DNA of 64,000 bases. Origin: an uncultured Oscillospiraceae bacterium. GTDB lineage: Bacteria; Bacillota; Clostridia; Oscillospirales; Oscillospiraceae. Under the pieces are notes generated by a model. The model was not told the DNA's origin. It ran no database searches and saw only the letters and a program-made list of their open reading frames with translations. Of this stretch, positions 23,766 through 32,027 are shown in pieces. The translations under genes and the position numbers were made by a program. The stretch lies in the NCBI GenBank assembly GCA_910587255.1, contig CAJUKT010000107.1:1-64000 (forward strand), written 5' to 3'. Each line of letters starts with the position of its first letter. Positions within the stretch are counted from its first letter, which is position 1.

Positions 23766-25844
23766 TCACCCCGGCTTCCGGCGCATCAGCCCCCGCCGGG
23801 CCGCCAGCGCCGCCCAAACCGCCGCCACAGCGCCCAGCGCCGCCAGCTGTATGAGCGCGCACGCCGCCAGCCCCGGCCAGTCTGGGGCCAGGGACTGGGA
23901 CAGCACCGCCTCACATACCTTCCCGTACAGCAGGCCCCCCAGGCCGCCGCCGGCCAGCACACCCGCCGCCATCAGCGGCAGCAGCGCGCACAGCATCTCC
24001 CCCGCAACCCTGCGCGGGCCGGCCCCCAGCAGCCGCAGGCCCCGCGCTGCCGGCAGCATCCGTCCAAATCCCGCCAGCAGGAACACCGCCCCGCCCGCAA
24101 CAAACGCCGCCCCGCCCAGCGCCGCCAGCCGCAGGGCACTGCCCTCCATGGCCTCCACCGACGACCTCATCTCGCTGTAGCCGTAATCGTGGTAGCGGAA
24201 CCGGTTGGCCGCGCCATTCTCCGCCATATATGCCTCAAATTCCTCGATAGAGCCGTTTTTCAGCACCAGCGTGTTCAAAAGGGGCGTCACCCTGTCCTCC
24301 TCCGCCGCGGCCAGCACCTCCGGGGCCGAACCCTTGGGGGCCAGCACCGTGTCCCCCCGGAAGCTGTGGCCGTCCGGGTCGCAGGGGCGCGTGGGCGTGG
24401 AGTACAGCCCCACAATCGTGTACTCCCGCTCCGTGCCCAGGCGGTTTTCCTCCGCCAGGGGCATACAGTGCGTATAATAAAAGTACGTATATGTAGAAAG
24501 AAGCCGTATATATCCCCGAGATGTGGCATAGGCGGGTTTATAGAGATCAAGCGTAAGGGTATCGCCCACTTTCAGACCATTATATAATGCGTAGTCCGCC
24601 CCCACCATGCACACCGGGGCCCCGGCGTCGTACTCCTCCTGGGTGATGTACCGCCCCTCCAGCAGGGCGGACTCCTCTTTGCAGAACTGGGACAGGCCCT
24701 GGATGTTGTCCGTGAGCAGCACTGCCACGGAATCGTGGCTGCGCTCACAGCAGGGGATGATCTCCTCCCGCCACACCCGGCCCTCCTCCGTCTCCAGAAA
24801 GTCCCGCCAGTCCCCCTCGTACTCCGCGTACAGCGGCCAGCTCTCCTCTGGAACTGTAGCCGACCAGTTCAAACCCAGGCTGTTTTGCTTATCGGAGAGC
24901 CCCCTTCCGCTCAAATAGAAGTTGGGCACTAGGGGGTAGGGCCGCCCCAAGGAATCTGTGGAGAGTGAGGAAGCGCCCGTATCCTTGAGAGGCAGGAATA
25001 CATCGAACTGCTGCCATGGAAAGTCAGTTCGGTGGCTGGAAGGATTTTTGGAGGGGTCTACTCCCAAGATTGACTGCACAAACTCCTGCGTATTACGAAT
25101 CCAATAATTCTCCAGATGTTCCGGCTCGGTTTCTGTCGCCTCCACCATTCGGTGCAAATAATGTGTGTCAAAATCAACAAAATTTCCCCGGAGCAGATAG
25201 GTTTTCCCCACCTCGAACGGTGGGCAGGGGTTGCCATCCTCATCCACACACATGCGCTGGTTGCAAACTACCTGGAGTATGACGGAGTGCTCGGGCAGGT
25301 CGTAGGCGTCCATGCGGCATACCGGGTCGATCCACTCAAAAAAGAAGAAATAATACTCCTGCCACGCTGCGTTGAAACCTGGATTTTGCGACACGTCCAC
25401 ACAACGCATAGCTGCCACCGACTGGGCATAGCGGCCCTGGTCATAGGCCGCCACATAGGCCAGGGGGTCCACAGCGCCGGAGCTCATCCCCTTGAGGCCA
25501 GGGGTGTGGGCGGCGGTGAGCACATTAGTGTCCCGACGGAGCACACCTGGCGCATTACCTATCAAACGCTCCACCCGCTGGGGGCTGGCCCGGAGGGTGC
25601 CGTCCTCAAACAGGATAGAGCCATCTTCAAGGTATTCCTTCACCGGCGGATCATATATGGTCGCATAGATATCGTTATTGCCGCTATAGGCTACTGTGGT
25701 ATACTGGGCATCCAAAGCCGCCAGCTGCCGCCGGAAGGACGCCCAGCCCGACAGGCCGATGCAGGAGAAGGCGGAGGCCAGCGCCAGCAGCAGGGCCAGC
25801 AGGACGGCGGCCCACGGCTGGCGGGCATTTTGCTTGTGGAACAT
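23766..25844 (-). CDS. large FtsX-type ABC permease with big extracytoplasmic domain
   Basis: 692 aa. The ATG at 25844 (MFHKQN) has GGAGG 8 nt upstream; a GTG three codons earlier overlaps that site. N-terminal helix VLLALLLALASAFSC, an extracytoplasmic region of about 510 residues (rich in Tyr/Asp, such as YAEYEGDWRDFLETEEG), then three C-terminal helices of FtsX type. Some codon use in the middle (24450-25300) is AT-richer than the neighbours, suggesting a different history for that part. Probably forms a heteromeric transporter with the smaller permease and the ATPase. Confidence 0.85.
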   Translation of the reverse strand: MFHKQNARQPWAAVLLALLLALASAFSCIGLSGWASFRRQLAALDAQYTTVAYSGNNDIYATIYDPPVKEYLEDGSILFEDGTLRASPQRVERLIGNAPGVLRRDTNVLTAAHTPGLKGMSSGAVDPLAYVAAYDQGRYAQSVAAMRCVDVSQNPGFNAAWQEYYFFFFEWIDPVCRMDAYDLPEHSVILQVVCNQRMCVDEDGNPCPPFEVGKTYLLRGNFVDFDTHYLHRMVEATETEPEHLENYWIRNTQEFVQSILGVDPSKNPSSHRTDFPWQQFDVFLPLKDTGASSLSTDSLGRPYPLVPNFYLSGRGLSDKQNSLGLNWSATVPEESWPLYAEYEGDWRDFLETEEGRVWREEIIPCCERSHDSVAVLLTDNIQGLSQFCKEESALLEGRYITQEEYDAGAPVCMVGADYALYNGLKVGDTLTLDLYKPAYATSRGYIRLLSTYTYFYYTHCMPLAEENRLGTEREYTIVGLYSTPTRPCDPDGHSFRGDTVLAPKGSAPEVLAAAEEDRVTPLLNTLVLKNGSIEEFEAYMAENGAANRFRYHDYGYSEMRSSVEAMEGSALRLAALGGAAFVAGGAVFLLAGFGRMLPAARGLRLLGAGPRRVAGEMLCALLPLMAAGVLAGGGLGGLLYGKVCEAVLSQSLAPDWPGLAACALIQLAALGAVAAVWAALAARRGLMRRKPG

Positions 25845-25859
25845 GGAGGGCACCTCCTC

Positions 25860-25900
25860 AAAAAAGAGCCCGGCGGCGGGGCCCCACCGCCGGGCTGCTC
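25860..25900 (-). terminator. intrinsic terminator between peptide gene and ABC permease
   Basis: On the minus strand GAGCAGCCCGGCGG pairs with CCGCCGGGCTC and is followed by TTTTTT. The permease ribosome site GAGGAGG starts right after the T run, so the transporter is either expressed by read-through or by its own unseen promoter. Confidence 0.85.
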
Positions 25901-25950
25901 TGAATCCTTAAAGGCAGTTTAACACTGTTCCTTCATTATAGTGATACAAA

Positions 25951-26229
25951 TTAAGCAGGAAGCCAATTGCAGGCCCCGCTATGACCTGCGGCAGGACAGG
26001 GAACAGTGTCGGTCTTAGTTGCGGTGCAGCCAGAATGCGTACATTTGTAATTCCATGTTTGTGTATAACCGTTACATCTTGCGTTATACACCGCCCAGAT
26101 ATGGTTATCCGTGACAGCATGAGGCGACATGACCTCCGTGCCGCCGCTGGGGACAGGCGCGGCAAAGACCGTTGCAAACAGGGACATTACCATCAGGGCG
26201 CAGAGGAGAATAGATATGAACTTTTTCAT
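25951..26229 (-). CDS. small secreted cysteine-rich peptide
   Basis: 92 aa. The start MKKFIS at 26229 is preferred because AGGAGG lies 7 nt upstream; an in-frame ATG two codons earlier is too close to it. Sec signal peptide (KKFISILLCALMVMSLFA, cleavage near AAP) followed by a mature part of about 65 residues with five Cys and several His (RCNGYTQTWNYKC, THSGC, VPCPAAGHSGAC). The pattern could bind zinc or form disulfides. No bacteriocin or pheromone family recognised. It lies between a HTH-TPR regulator and a three-gene ABC system, all on the same strand. Confidence 0.75.
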   Translation of the reverse strand: MKKFISILLCALMVMSLFATVFAAPVPSGGTEVMSPHAVTDNHIWAVYNARCNGYTQTWNYKCTHSGCTATKTDTVPCPAAGHSGACNWLPA

Positions 26230-26281
26230 CGTCATACCTCCTGAAATTATTTATTTTTTTGCAAAAGCTTTTGCCAGCAAC

Positions 26282-26310
26282 ACTATACCATAAATTCCGC
26301 CGTTTGTCCC
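26282..26310 (-). promoter_or_regulatory. promoter for the secreted peptide gene
   Basis: Minus strand GGGACA (26310-26305), 17-bp spacer, TATAGT (26287-26282). The -35 is weak, as expected for an activated promoter. A TTCGCGAA palindrome (about 26328-26335) lies 20 bp upstream of the -35 and could be an activator site. Confidence 0.5.
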
Positions 26311-26387
26311 TATGCCCGATGTGTCGTTTCGCGAACACTCGCAACAAAATTTTACACCCTGTTTTTTGTGCATTTTGACCATATCCG

Positions 26388-27332
26388 TCATTCCTCAAAT
26401 TTTATGTCCATCAGCTCCGTGACCTGCTCCTTCAATATCAGAAGCCGCCTCATCTCCCTGGTGGACAGCAGCAGGGAATAGACCTGGCGGTAGAGCCTGG
26501 CGCTCTCCTCCCGCCGGCCCAGGCAGTAGCAGCAGTAGGCTTTCACCCACAGCAGGGTGTCCAGCACGTGGTAGCGCTTGTACTCCAGGCACTCCGCAAT
26601 GCCCCCTTCCGCCAGCTCCAGCGCCTCCTGCCAGCGGCCCGTCCAGGCCAAGGCGTTAGCATAGTTCGCGGTATACGCGGGCTTCAGGTAGAAGTACTGG
26701 GGCAGGCTCCTGCCGTTGGCCTCCAGATATTCCAGCCCTATGCGGTATACCCGCTCCGCCTCCTCATAGCGCTGCCCTGCGGTATAGGTATTGGCGATCA
26801 GCATAATCAGCCGCAGCTCCTCCCCGCTGTAGGGCCCCAGGCCGGCGCGCTCCAAATTGAATTGGGGCACGGTGAGCCGGACGGCCTCCAGCAGCATGGC
26901 AAGCCGCTCCTTAAAGGGATAGGGGCCGTCCTCCCGGCCCTCCACCGCCCGCAGGGACAGCACGCACTGGCGGGCAAAGGGGTCGTTCCGGCCCAGCGCT
27001 TCCAGCCGCCCCAGCGCCTCCCGCAGCCGGGCCCAGGCCGCAGAACGCCCTTGTGCCGGGGCCCGTTCCAGCTCCACGCTGGCATCCCGGGCCTCCCGCT
27101 CCGCCTCCTTCAGGGCCAGCTCGTCCTCGGACAGCAGGGCATAGAAGCAGTTATCGGGCAGCCCCAGCCGCTGGAACAGAGCGGACACCCGATTATAGGA
27201 CAGCGTCTGGCGGCCGTTCTCAAACCGGGACAGCGTGCCCCGGCTGCATATCCCCTGGCACAGATTTTTCTGCCCGATCTTCATCGCCCTCCGCCTGTCA
27301 TATATTATCTCGCCCAAACGAAGCTCCTTCAC
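26388..27332 (-). CDS. HTH-TPR transcriptional regulator (Rgg/MutR-like, RRNPP type)
   Basis: 314 aa. GTG start at 27332, with GGGAGG 8 nt upstream. N-terminal XRE-type HTH (about 5-60: GQKNLCQGICSRGTLSRFEN, then RVSALFQRLG) followed by helical repeats over the rest of the chain (ELRLIMLIANTYTAGQRYEE; YANALAWTGRWQEALEL; VKAYCCYCLGRREESARLY), the layout of peptide-sensing RRNPP regulators and of Rgg/MutR activators. The gene directly downstream encodes a small secreted peptide, so a peptide-responsive circuit is plausible. No response-regulator or kinase domain. Confidence 0.82.
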   Translation of the reverse strand: MKELRLGEIIYDRRRAMKIGQKNLCQGICSRGTLSRFENGRQTLSYNRVSALFQRLGLPDNCFYALLSEDELALKEAEREARDASVELERAPAQGRSAAWARLREALGRLEALGRNDPFARQCVLSLRAVEGREDGPYPFKERLAMLLEAVRLTVPQFNLERAGLGPYSGEELRLIMLIANTYTAGQRYEEAERVYRIGLEYLEANGRSLPQYFYLKPAYTANYANALAWTGRWQEALELAEGGIAECLEYKRYHVLDTLLWVKAYCCYCLGRREESARLYRQVYSLLLSTREMRRLLILKEQVTELMDIKFEE

Positions 27333-27397
27333 CGCGCATACCTCCCTTCACCGGCTTTTTGCCATTATATCGCCCGCTCGGGGCCCTGTCCAGCGGA

Positions 27398-27432
27398 CAA
27401 AACAGCGGCACGCCCGGGGCGTGCCGCTGTCT
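27398..27432 (-). terminator. terminator after malQ
   Basis: ACAGCGGCACGCC pairs with GGCGTGCCGCTGT over a 3-nt loop and is followed on the minus strand by TTTTG. It lies immediately after the malQ stop. Confidence 0.8.
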
Positions 27433-28956
27433 TCATGGTTTTTTCGCGGGCGCGGCCTTTTGGGCGGCGCCCTTTTTCTTGGGCAGGCGCTGGTACACCC
27501 GGGTCTCCCGGTACAGCCGCTGGGCCAGCGCGGGGGTGAATGCGCCGGGCAGGGCCCGCCATTTCCAGTTGATGCCCAGGGTGGAGGGGATATTGATCCG
27601 GGCCTCGCTGCCCAGCCCCAGCAGGTCCTGGGCCTGCATCACCGCCAGGTCGGCGGGGGACGCCCAGGCCGCGCGCATCATCCCCCAGTTGTAACCCTCC
27701 CGGGCGTTGAGGCGCAGGTATGCCTTGGCAAAGGATACGTCCTTTTTGGGGGCGGAGCCCATCCAGCCCAGGATGGTGTCGTTGTCGTGGGTGCCGGTGT
27801 ACACCACGCAGTGGGCGGGGTAACGGTGGGGCAGGTAGTCGCTGCCGTTGTCCCGGCTGTCGAAGGCAAACTCCAGAATCTTCATGCCGGGGTAGCCTGT
27901 GTCCCGCAGCAGCCTGCGCACCGAGTCGGTCTGAAAGCCCAGATCCTCGGCAATGATGTCCTGCCTGCCCAGCTTTTTGTTGACGGCCTTGAAGAAATCC
28001 AGGCCGGGGCCGGGGCGCCAGCGACCGTTCCGGGCGGTTTTGTCGCCGTAGGGGATGGCATAATAGGCGTCAAAGCCCCGGAAGTGGTCGATACGCAGCG
28101 TATCGTAGATGGTGAACTGGAAGGCGATGCGGCGCAGCCACCACTGGTAGCCGTCTTCCTTCATCCGCTCCCAGTCAAAGAGGGGATTGCCCCACAGCTG
28201 GCCGTCCTCGGAAAAGCCGTCGGGGGGACAGCCGGCCACCTCGGTGGGGATGCCGTCCCCGTCCAGCTGGAACTGGTCCGGGTTGGCCCACACGTCGGCG
28301 CTGTCGCCGGACACGTATATGGGAAGGTCGCCGATGATGCGCACGCCCTTGCCGTTGGCGTAGGCCTTGAGGGCGCGCCACTGCCGGAAGAACAGGAACT
28401 GAACCGCCTTCCAGAATTCCACCTGCCCGGCCAGCTCCTCCTTTGCCGCGGACAGGGCAGCGGGACGGCGCAGGCGGATATCCTCGGGCCAGGTGAACCA
28501 AGAGGCCCCGCCGTGTTTGTCCTTCAGGGCCATGAACAGCGCGTAGCCGTCCAACCACTCAGAGCCGCCGCAAAACGCCTGATACCCGTCTGGGGGAGAG
28601 GCAAGCAACCGCTCCACCGCCTTTTTCAGCACCGGGTAGCGGGTCTGGTACATCAGGCCGTAGTCCACGTTTTTAGGGTCGGCCCCCCAGTCCAGGTCCC
28701 GGTATTCCTCCGGCTTTAAGAGCCCCTCTGCCGCCAGGTCGTCCAGGTCGATGAAGTAGGGGTTGCCCGCGTAGGAGGAGAAGGACTGGTAGGGGGAGTC
28801 GCCGTAGCTGGTGGGGCAGATGGGCAGAATCTGCCAGTAGGTCTGGCCGCCGGCAGCCAGAAAATCGGCAAATTCCCGGGCGGCGGCCCCCAGCGTGCCG
28901 ATGCCGCAGGGGGAGGGCAGGGAGGAAATGGGCATCAGGATGCCGGAGCATCTCAT
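27433..28956 (-). CDS. malQ: 4-alpha-glucanotransferase (amylomaltase, GH77)
   Basis: 507 aa. The start MRCSGILM at 28956 follows AAAGGTGG. GH77 motifs: SSLPSPCGIGTLG, WADF-type region FLAAGGQTYWQILPI, catalytic DTLRIDHFRGFDAYY (nucleophile Asp), IIAEDLGF (acid/base Glu) and TGTHDNDT. It transfers maltodextrin segments between acceptors, working up imported alpha-glucans. Last gene of the minus-strand uptake operon, 54 bp after the LacI regulator. Confidence 0.94.
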   Translation of the reverse strand: MRCSGILMPISSLPSPCGIGTLGAAAREFADFLAAGGQTYWQILPICPTSYGDSPYQSFSSYAGNPYFIDLDDLAAEGLLKPEEYRDLDWGADPKNVDYGLMYQTRYPVLKKAVERLLASPPDGYQAFCGGSEWLDGYALFMALKDKHGGASWFTWPEDIRLRRPAALSAAKEELAGQVEFWKAVQFLFFRQWRALKAYANGKGVRIIGDLPIYVSGDSADVWANPDQFQLDGDGIPTEVAGCPPDGFSEDGQLWGNPLFDWERMKEDGYQWWLRRIAFQFTIYDTLRIDHFRGFDAYYAIPYGDKTARNGRWRPGPGLDFFKAVNKKLGRQDIIAEDLGFQTDSVRRLLRDTGYPGMKILEFAFDSRDNGSDYLPHRYPAHCVVYTGTHDNDTILGWMGSAPKKDVSFAKAYLRLNAREGYNWGMMRAAWASPADLAVMQAQDLLGLGSEARINIPSTLGINWKWRALPGAFTPALAQRLYRETRVYQRLPKKKGAAQKAAPAKKP

Positions 28957-29010
28957 AGGAAGTCCACCTTTCGTCAAGGCCGCCGCCCGGACAGGACGGC
29001 GGCCCATGGG

Positions 29011-30027
29011 TTAATGTGTCGCGCCCCGGGGCGGGGACACGCTCTCCCCGGCGATCAGCTCAAAGGGCACCACCTCATGGACCGGCGGGCGGGGGCGCTG
29101 GAGGTTGCGCAGGAGCAGGTCCACCCCCTGGCGGGCCAGCTGCTGGGTGTCCTGCCGGACGGTGGTGAGGCGGGGGACGGAAAACCGGGAGAGGGGGATG
29201 CCGTCGTAGCCCACCACGGAGATATCCCGTGGCACCCGCCGCCCCAGGTCGTGGATGGCCCGGATGGCCCCCAGGGCCATCACGTCGCTGACGCAGAACA
29301 GGGCGGTGAGCTCCGGGCAGCGCCCCAGCAGGCGCTTGGTGGTGTCGTAGGCGTCGGAGAAGGAGTAGCGGCAGGGCTCGCACCGCCGGGCGTCGAAGGG
29401 CAGGGACAGCTCGTCGAAGGCCCGCTGGCAGCCCAGGACCCGGCGGTAGCTGATCTGGGTGCACGACCAGTTGCCGCCCAGCAGGCCGATGTCCCGGTGC
29501 CCCTGGTCCGCCAGGTAGCGCACCACCCGGTAGGCCGCCTCCTCATCATCGGTGGTGAGGGAGGACAGGTTGGGGAAGTCAAGCTCCCGAGCCGAGTTGG
29601 TGAGCAGTACGCAGGGGACGGTGATGTGGCCGAACTCCGCCTGGAAAAACTCCAGATCGCCCCCCAGGAACAGGATGCCCAGGGGCTTGCGCTCCCGGCA
29701 CAGCTGGACGGCGTAAACCACCTCGTTGGCGTCCTCGTCCAGGTAGTAGACCGCGGCGTTCTGGCCCGCGTCCTGGAGCAGCTGCTGGCAGCGCTCCATC
29801 AGCTCGGCAAAGAGCATGTTCATAGTGCCCTTGACGATGATGGCGATGGAGGCGCTGGTCTGCTGCTTCAGGTGCCGGGCGTTGGTATTGGGCTGGAAGC
29901 CCTGCTCCGCCACCACCGCCAGCACCCTGCGCCGGGTCTCCTCAGATACGTCGGGGTGGTCGTTGAGCACCCGGGACACGGTGGTCACACCCACGCCGGA
30001 CAACCGGGCAATATCCTTGATGGTCAT
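29011..30027 (-). CDS. LacI family transcriptional regulator of the alpha-glucan operon
   Basis: 338 aa. N-terminal HTH MTIKDIARLSGVGVTTVSRV with hinge helix region NARHLKQQTS, then a periplasmic-binding-protein-like effector domain (VVGYDGIPLSRF, GLLGGNWS). It most likely senses a maltodextrin and binds the three contiguous 12-bp palindromes at 33422-33457 before the solute-binding-protein gene. Located within the operon it is predicted to control, 72 bp after malG. Confidence 0.92.
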   Translation of the reverse strand: MTIKDIARLSGVGVTTVSRVLNDHPDVSEETRRRVLAVVAEQGFQPNTNARHLKQQTSASIAIIVKGTMNMLFAELMERCQQLLQDAGQNAAVYYLDEDANEVVYAVQLCRERKPLGILFLGGDLEFFQAEFGHITVPCVLLTNSARELDFPNLSSLTTDDEEAAYRVVRYLADQGHRDIGLLGGNWSCTQISYRRVLGCQRAFDELSLPFDARRCEPCRYSFSDAYDTTKRLLGRCPELTALFCVSDVMALGAIRAIHDLGRRVPRDISVVGYDGIPLSRFSVPRLTTVRQDTQQLARQGVDLLLRNLQRPRPPVHEVVPFELIAGESVSPPRGATH

Positions 30028-30099
30028 GGGCGATCCTCCTTTTCAACCGATTATTTTACCCCAATTGCGCGCGCCGCGCAACCTTTTTATTTTTGGCTG

Positions 30100-30951
30100 T
30101 TATCCCTTGACGGCGCCCGCCGCCACGCCCTTGATGATGTGCTTCTGGCAGGTGAGATAGAAGATGATGACGGGGATGATGGCCAGCAGGATCAGCGCCA
30201 TGGTGGCGCCCAGGTCCACGGTGCCGTAGCTGCCCTTCAGATACTGGATGTGGATGGTGATGGTGCGGTATTTCTCCAGGTCCAGCACCAGATAGGGCAG
30301 CAGGTAGTCGTTCCACACCCACATGATCTCCAGGATGCCCACGGAGATCATGGTGGGCTTGAGCATGGGCACCACCACCATGAAGAAGGTGCGCACCGGG
30401 CCGCAGCCGTCGATGGCGGCGGCCTCCTCAATCTCCAGGGGGATGGACTTGACGAAGCCCACGAACATGAAGATGGCCAGGCCCGCGCCAAAGCCCAGGT
30501 ACACCACGGGAATGGTCCAGGGGGTGTTCAGCTTGAGCTGGTCGGCGGTGTTGGACAGGGTGAACATCACCATCTGGAAGGGGACCACCATGGAGAACAC
30601 GCACAGGAAGTACAGCGCTTTGCAGAAGGGGGAGTCCACCCGGGCGATGTACCACGCGGCCATGGAGGTGCCGATCAGGATAAGGGCGGTGGACAGTATG
30701 GTGATGACGACGCTGTATTTCACGCTGTTCCAGAAGGGGTAATTGCCGAAGGTCATGCCCTTGACGAAATTGTCCACACCCGCCCACATCTCGCCGGTGG
30801 GCAGGGCGAAGGTGTCGGTCTTGACGAAGGTGTTCAGCTTGAAGGAGTTGATGAGCACCGCCACCACGGGCAGCACATAGATGACGCAGATGACGCTCAA
30901 AACCGCAGTGAGGACCGCCTTTCCTCTGCGCTCGGCAGCCAGGGAGTTCAT
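30100..30951 (-). CDS. malG: carbohydrate ABC transporter permease, MalG-like
   Basis: 283 aa. Six membrane helices; the ATPase-contacting EAA loop reads EIEEAAAIDGCGPVRTFFMV. Inner-membrane half of a CUT1-type sugar importer with the permease encoded just upstream (1-nt overlap). The gene name is by family and context; the exact sugar is not proved. The operon has no ATPase gene, so a shared MsmK/MalK-like ATPase elsewhere must energise it. Confidence 0.9.
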   Translation of the reverse strand: MNSLAAERRGKAVLTAVLSVICVIYVLPVVAVLINSFKLNTFVKTDTFALPTGEMWAGVDNFVKGMTFGNYPFWNSVKYSVVITILSTALILIGTSMAAWYIARVDSPFCKALYFLCVFSMVVPFQMVMFTLSNTADQLKLNTPWTIPVVYLGFGAGLAIFMFVGFVKSIPLEIEEAAAIDGCGPVRTFFMVVVPMLKPTMISVGILEIMWVWNDYLLPYLVLDLEKYRTITIHIQYLKGSYGTVDLGATMALILLAIIPVIIFYLTCQKHIIKGVAAGAVKG

Positions 30952-31856
30952 TACTGCTGCACCTCCTTTTTACGGGTGTAGGCCAGCTGGGCCAGGCCGA
31001 GGCCGGCCACCAGGATGAAGAAGATCACCGCCTTGGCCTGGGCCGTGCCGTGGGCGTTGGGGCTGGAGTTGTTGTAGGTGGTGAAAATGTTCAGCGCCAG
31101 CATCTCGGTGGTCTTGATGGCGGCGCCGCCCTCCTGCATGATGATGGGCTGGCCGTTGGTCAGGGCCAGGTTCTGGTCGAACAGCTTGAAGCCGTTGGTC
31201 AGGGTGAGGAACATGCAGATGGTGATGGAGGGCATCACGTTGGGGATGGTCACCTTGAACAGGGTCTGGGACTTGGTGGCGCCGTCGATGCGGGCGGCCT
31301 CCAGCATGTCCTCGGGCACCGCCTGGAGCCCGGCAATGTAGATGATCATCATGTAGCCCACCTGCTGCCAGCACATCAGGATGATGAGCCCCCAGAAGCC
31401 GTATTTGGAGTCCATGACGATGGAGGTGGAGAACTTGCTGAGGATGCCGTCAAAGATCATGGACCAGATATGGCCCAGCACGATGCCGCCGATGAGGTTG
31501 GGCATGAAGAACACGGTGCGGAAGATATTGCTGCCCTTGATGTTCTGGGTGAGGACATAGGCCACGGTAAAGGCCAGCACGTTGATGAGCACCAGGGACA
31601 CCACGGTGAACAAAGCGGTATACCAGAAGGCGTGGGCAAAGGCGGCGTCCTTGAAGGCCCGGATATAGTTGCCAAAGCCGATGGGCTTGGCGTCGGCAAT
31701 CAGCTTGAACTGGCAGAAGGAGAGGTAAATGCCCTGGACGAAGGGCCAGACAAAGCCGATGATAAAGGCGCACACCACCGGGCCCAGGAACAGCGGGAAC
31801 CATTTCCGGGTGGACCGGCGGATGGTATTGCCTCGGGTGATCTTTTTCCGATTCAA
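30951..31856 (-). CDS. malF: carbohydrate ABC transporter permease, MalF-like
   Basis: 301 aa. TTG at 31856 is the likely start: AAAGGGAG lies 8 nt upstream, whereas the earlier TTG at 31877 has none. Six membrane helices, EAA loop DMLEAARIDGATKSQTLFKV. Pairs with the MalG-like permease. It is separated from the upstream solute-binding-protein gene by about 170 bp containing a double-hairpin repeat and a strong stem, which probably lower its expression relative to the binding protein. Confidence 0.9.
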   Translation of the reverse strand: MNRKKITRGNTIRRSTRKWFPLFLGPVVCAFIIGFVWPFVQGIYLSFCQFKLIADAKPIGFGNYIRAFKDAAFAHAFWYTALFTVVSLVLINVLAFTVAYVLTQNIKGSNIFRTVFFMPNLIGGIVLGHIWSMIFDGILSKFSTSIVMDSKYGFWGLIILMCWQQVGYMMIIYIAGLQAVPEDMLEAARIDGATKSQTLFKVTIPNVMPSITICMFLTLTNGFKLFDQNLALTNGQPIIMQEGGAAIKTTEMLALNIFTTYNNSSPNAHGTAQAKAVIFFILVAGLGLAQLAYTRKKEVQQ

Positions 31857-31896
31857 GGTATCAGCTCCCTTTCTCAAGATGGTGGACGGGCAAGGC

Positions 31897-31965
31897 TGTA
31901 GGGGCGCATATGATGCGCCCGCCCATGGTGGGAGGATGCGCGGGCGGATGATATCCGCCCCTACA
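31897..31965. repeat. 69-bp double-hairpin intergenic element between malE and malF
   Basis: Terminal inverted repeats TGTAGGGGCG (31897-31906) and CGCCCCTACA (31956-31965). Each arm is itself a palindrome: GGGCGCATATGATGCGCCC on the left and GGGCGGATGATATCCGCCC on the right. It looks like a REP-type or MITE-derived element. Confidence 0.85.
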
Positions 31966-31973
31966 AAGGGAAG

Positions 31974-32002
31974 GCCGGGGCGGGCGCGCTGCCCGCCCCG
32001 GC
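31974..32002 (-). promoter_or_regulatory. strong mRNA hairpin downstream of malE
   Basis: GCCGGGGCGGGC pairs perfectly with GCCCGCCCCGGC over a 5-nt loop, 25 bp after the solute-binding-protein stop. No U run follows, so it is more likely a 3'-end stabiliser of the upstream message than a full terminator. Confidence 0.7.
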
Positions 32003-32027
32003 GTTACTGTCAAAGCGTGTTGTTCTA

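Noticed and set aside
28978..29004. Terminator between the LacI regulator and malQ (GGCCGCCG/CGGCGGCC)
   Set aside because: A stem is visible but no U run follows and malQ lies right after it, so it is not called as a terminator.
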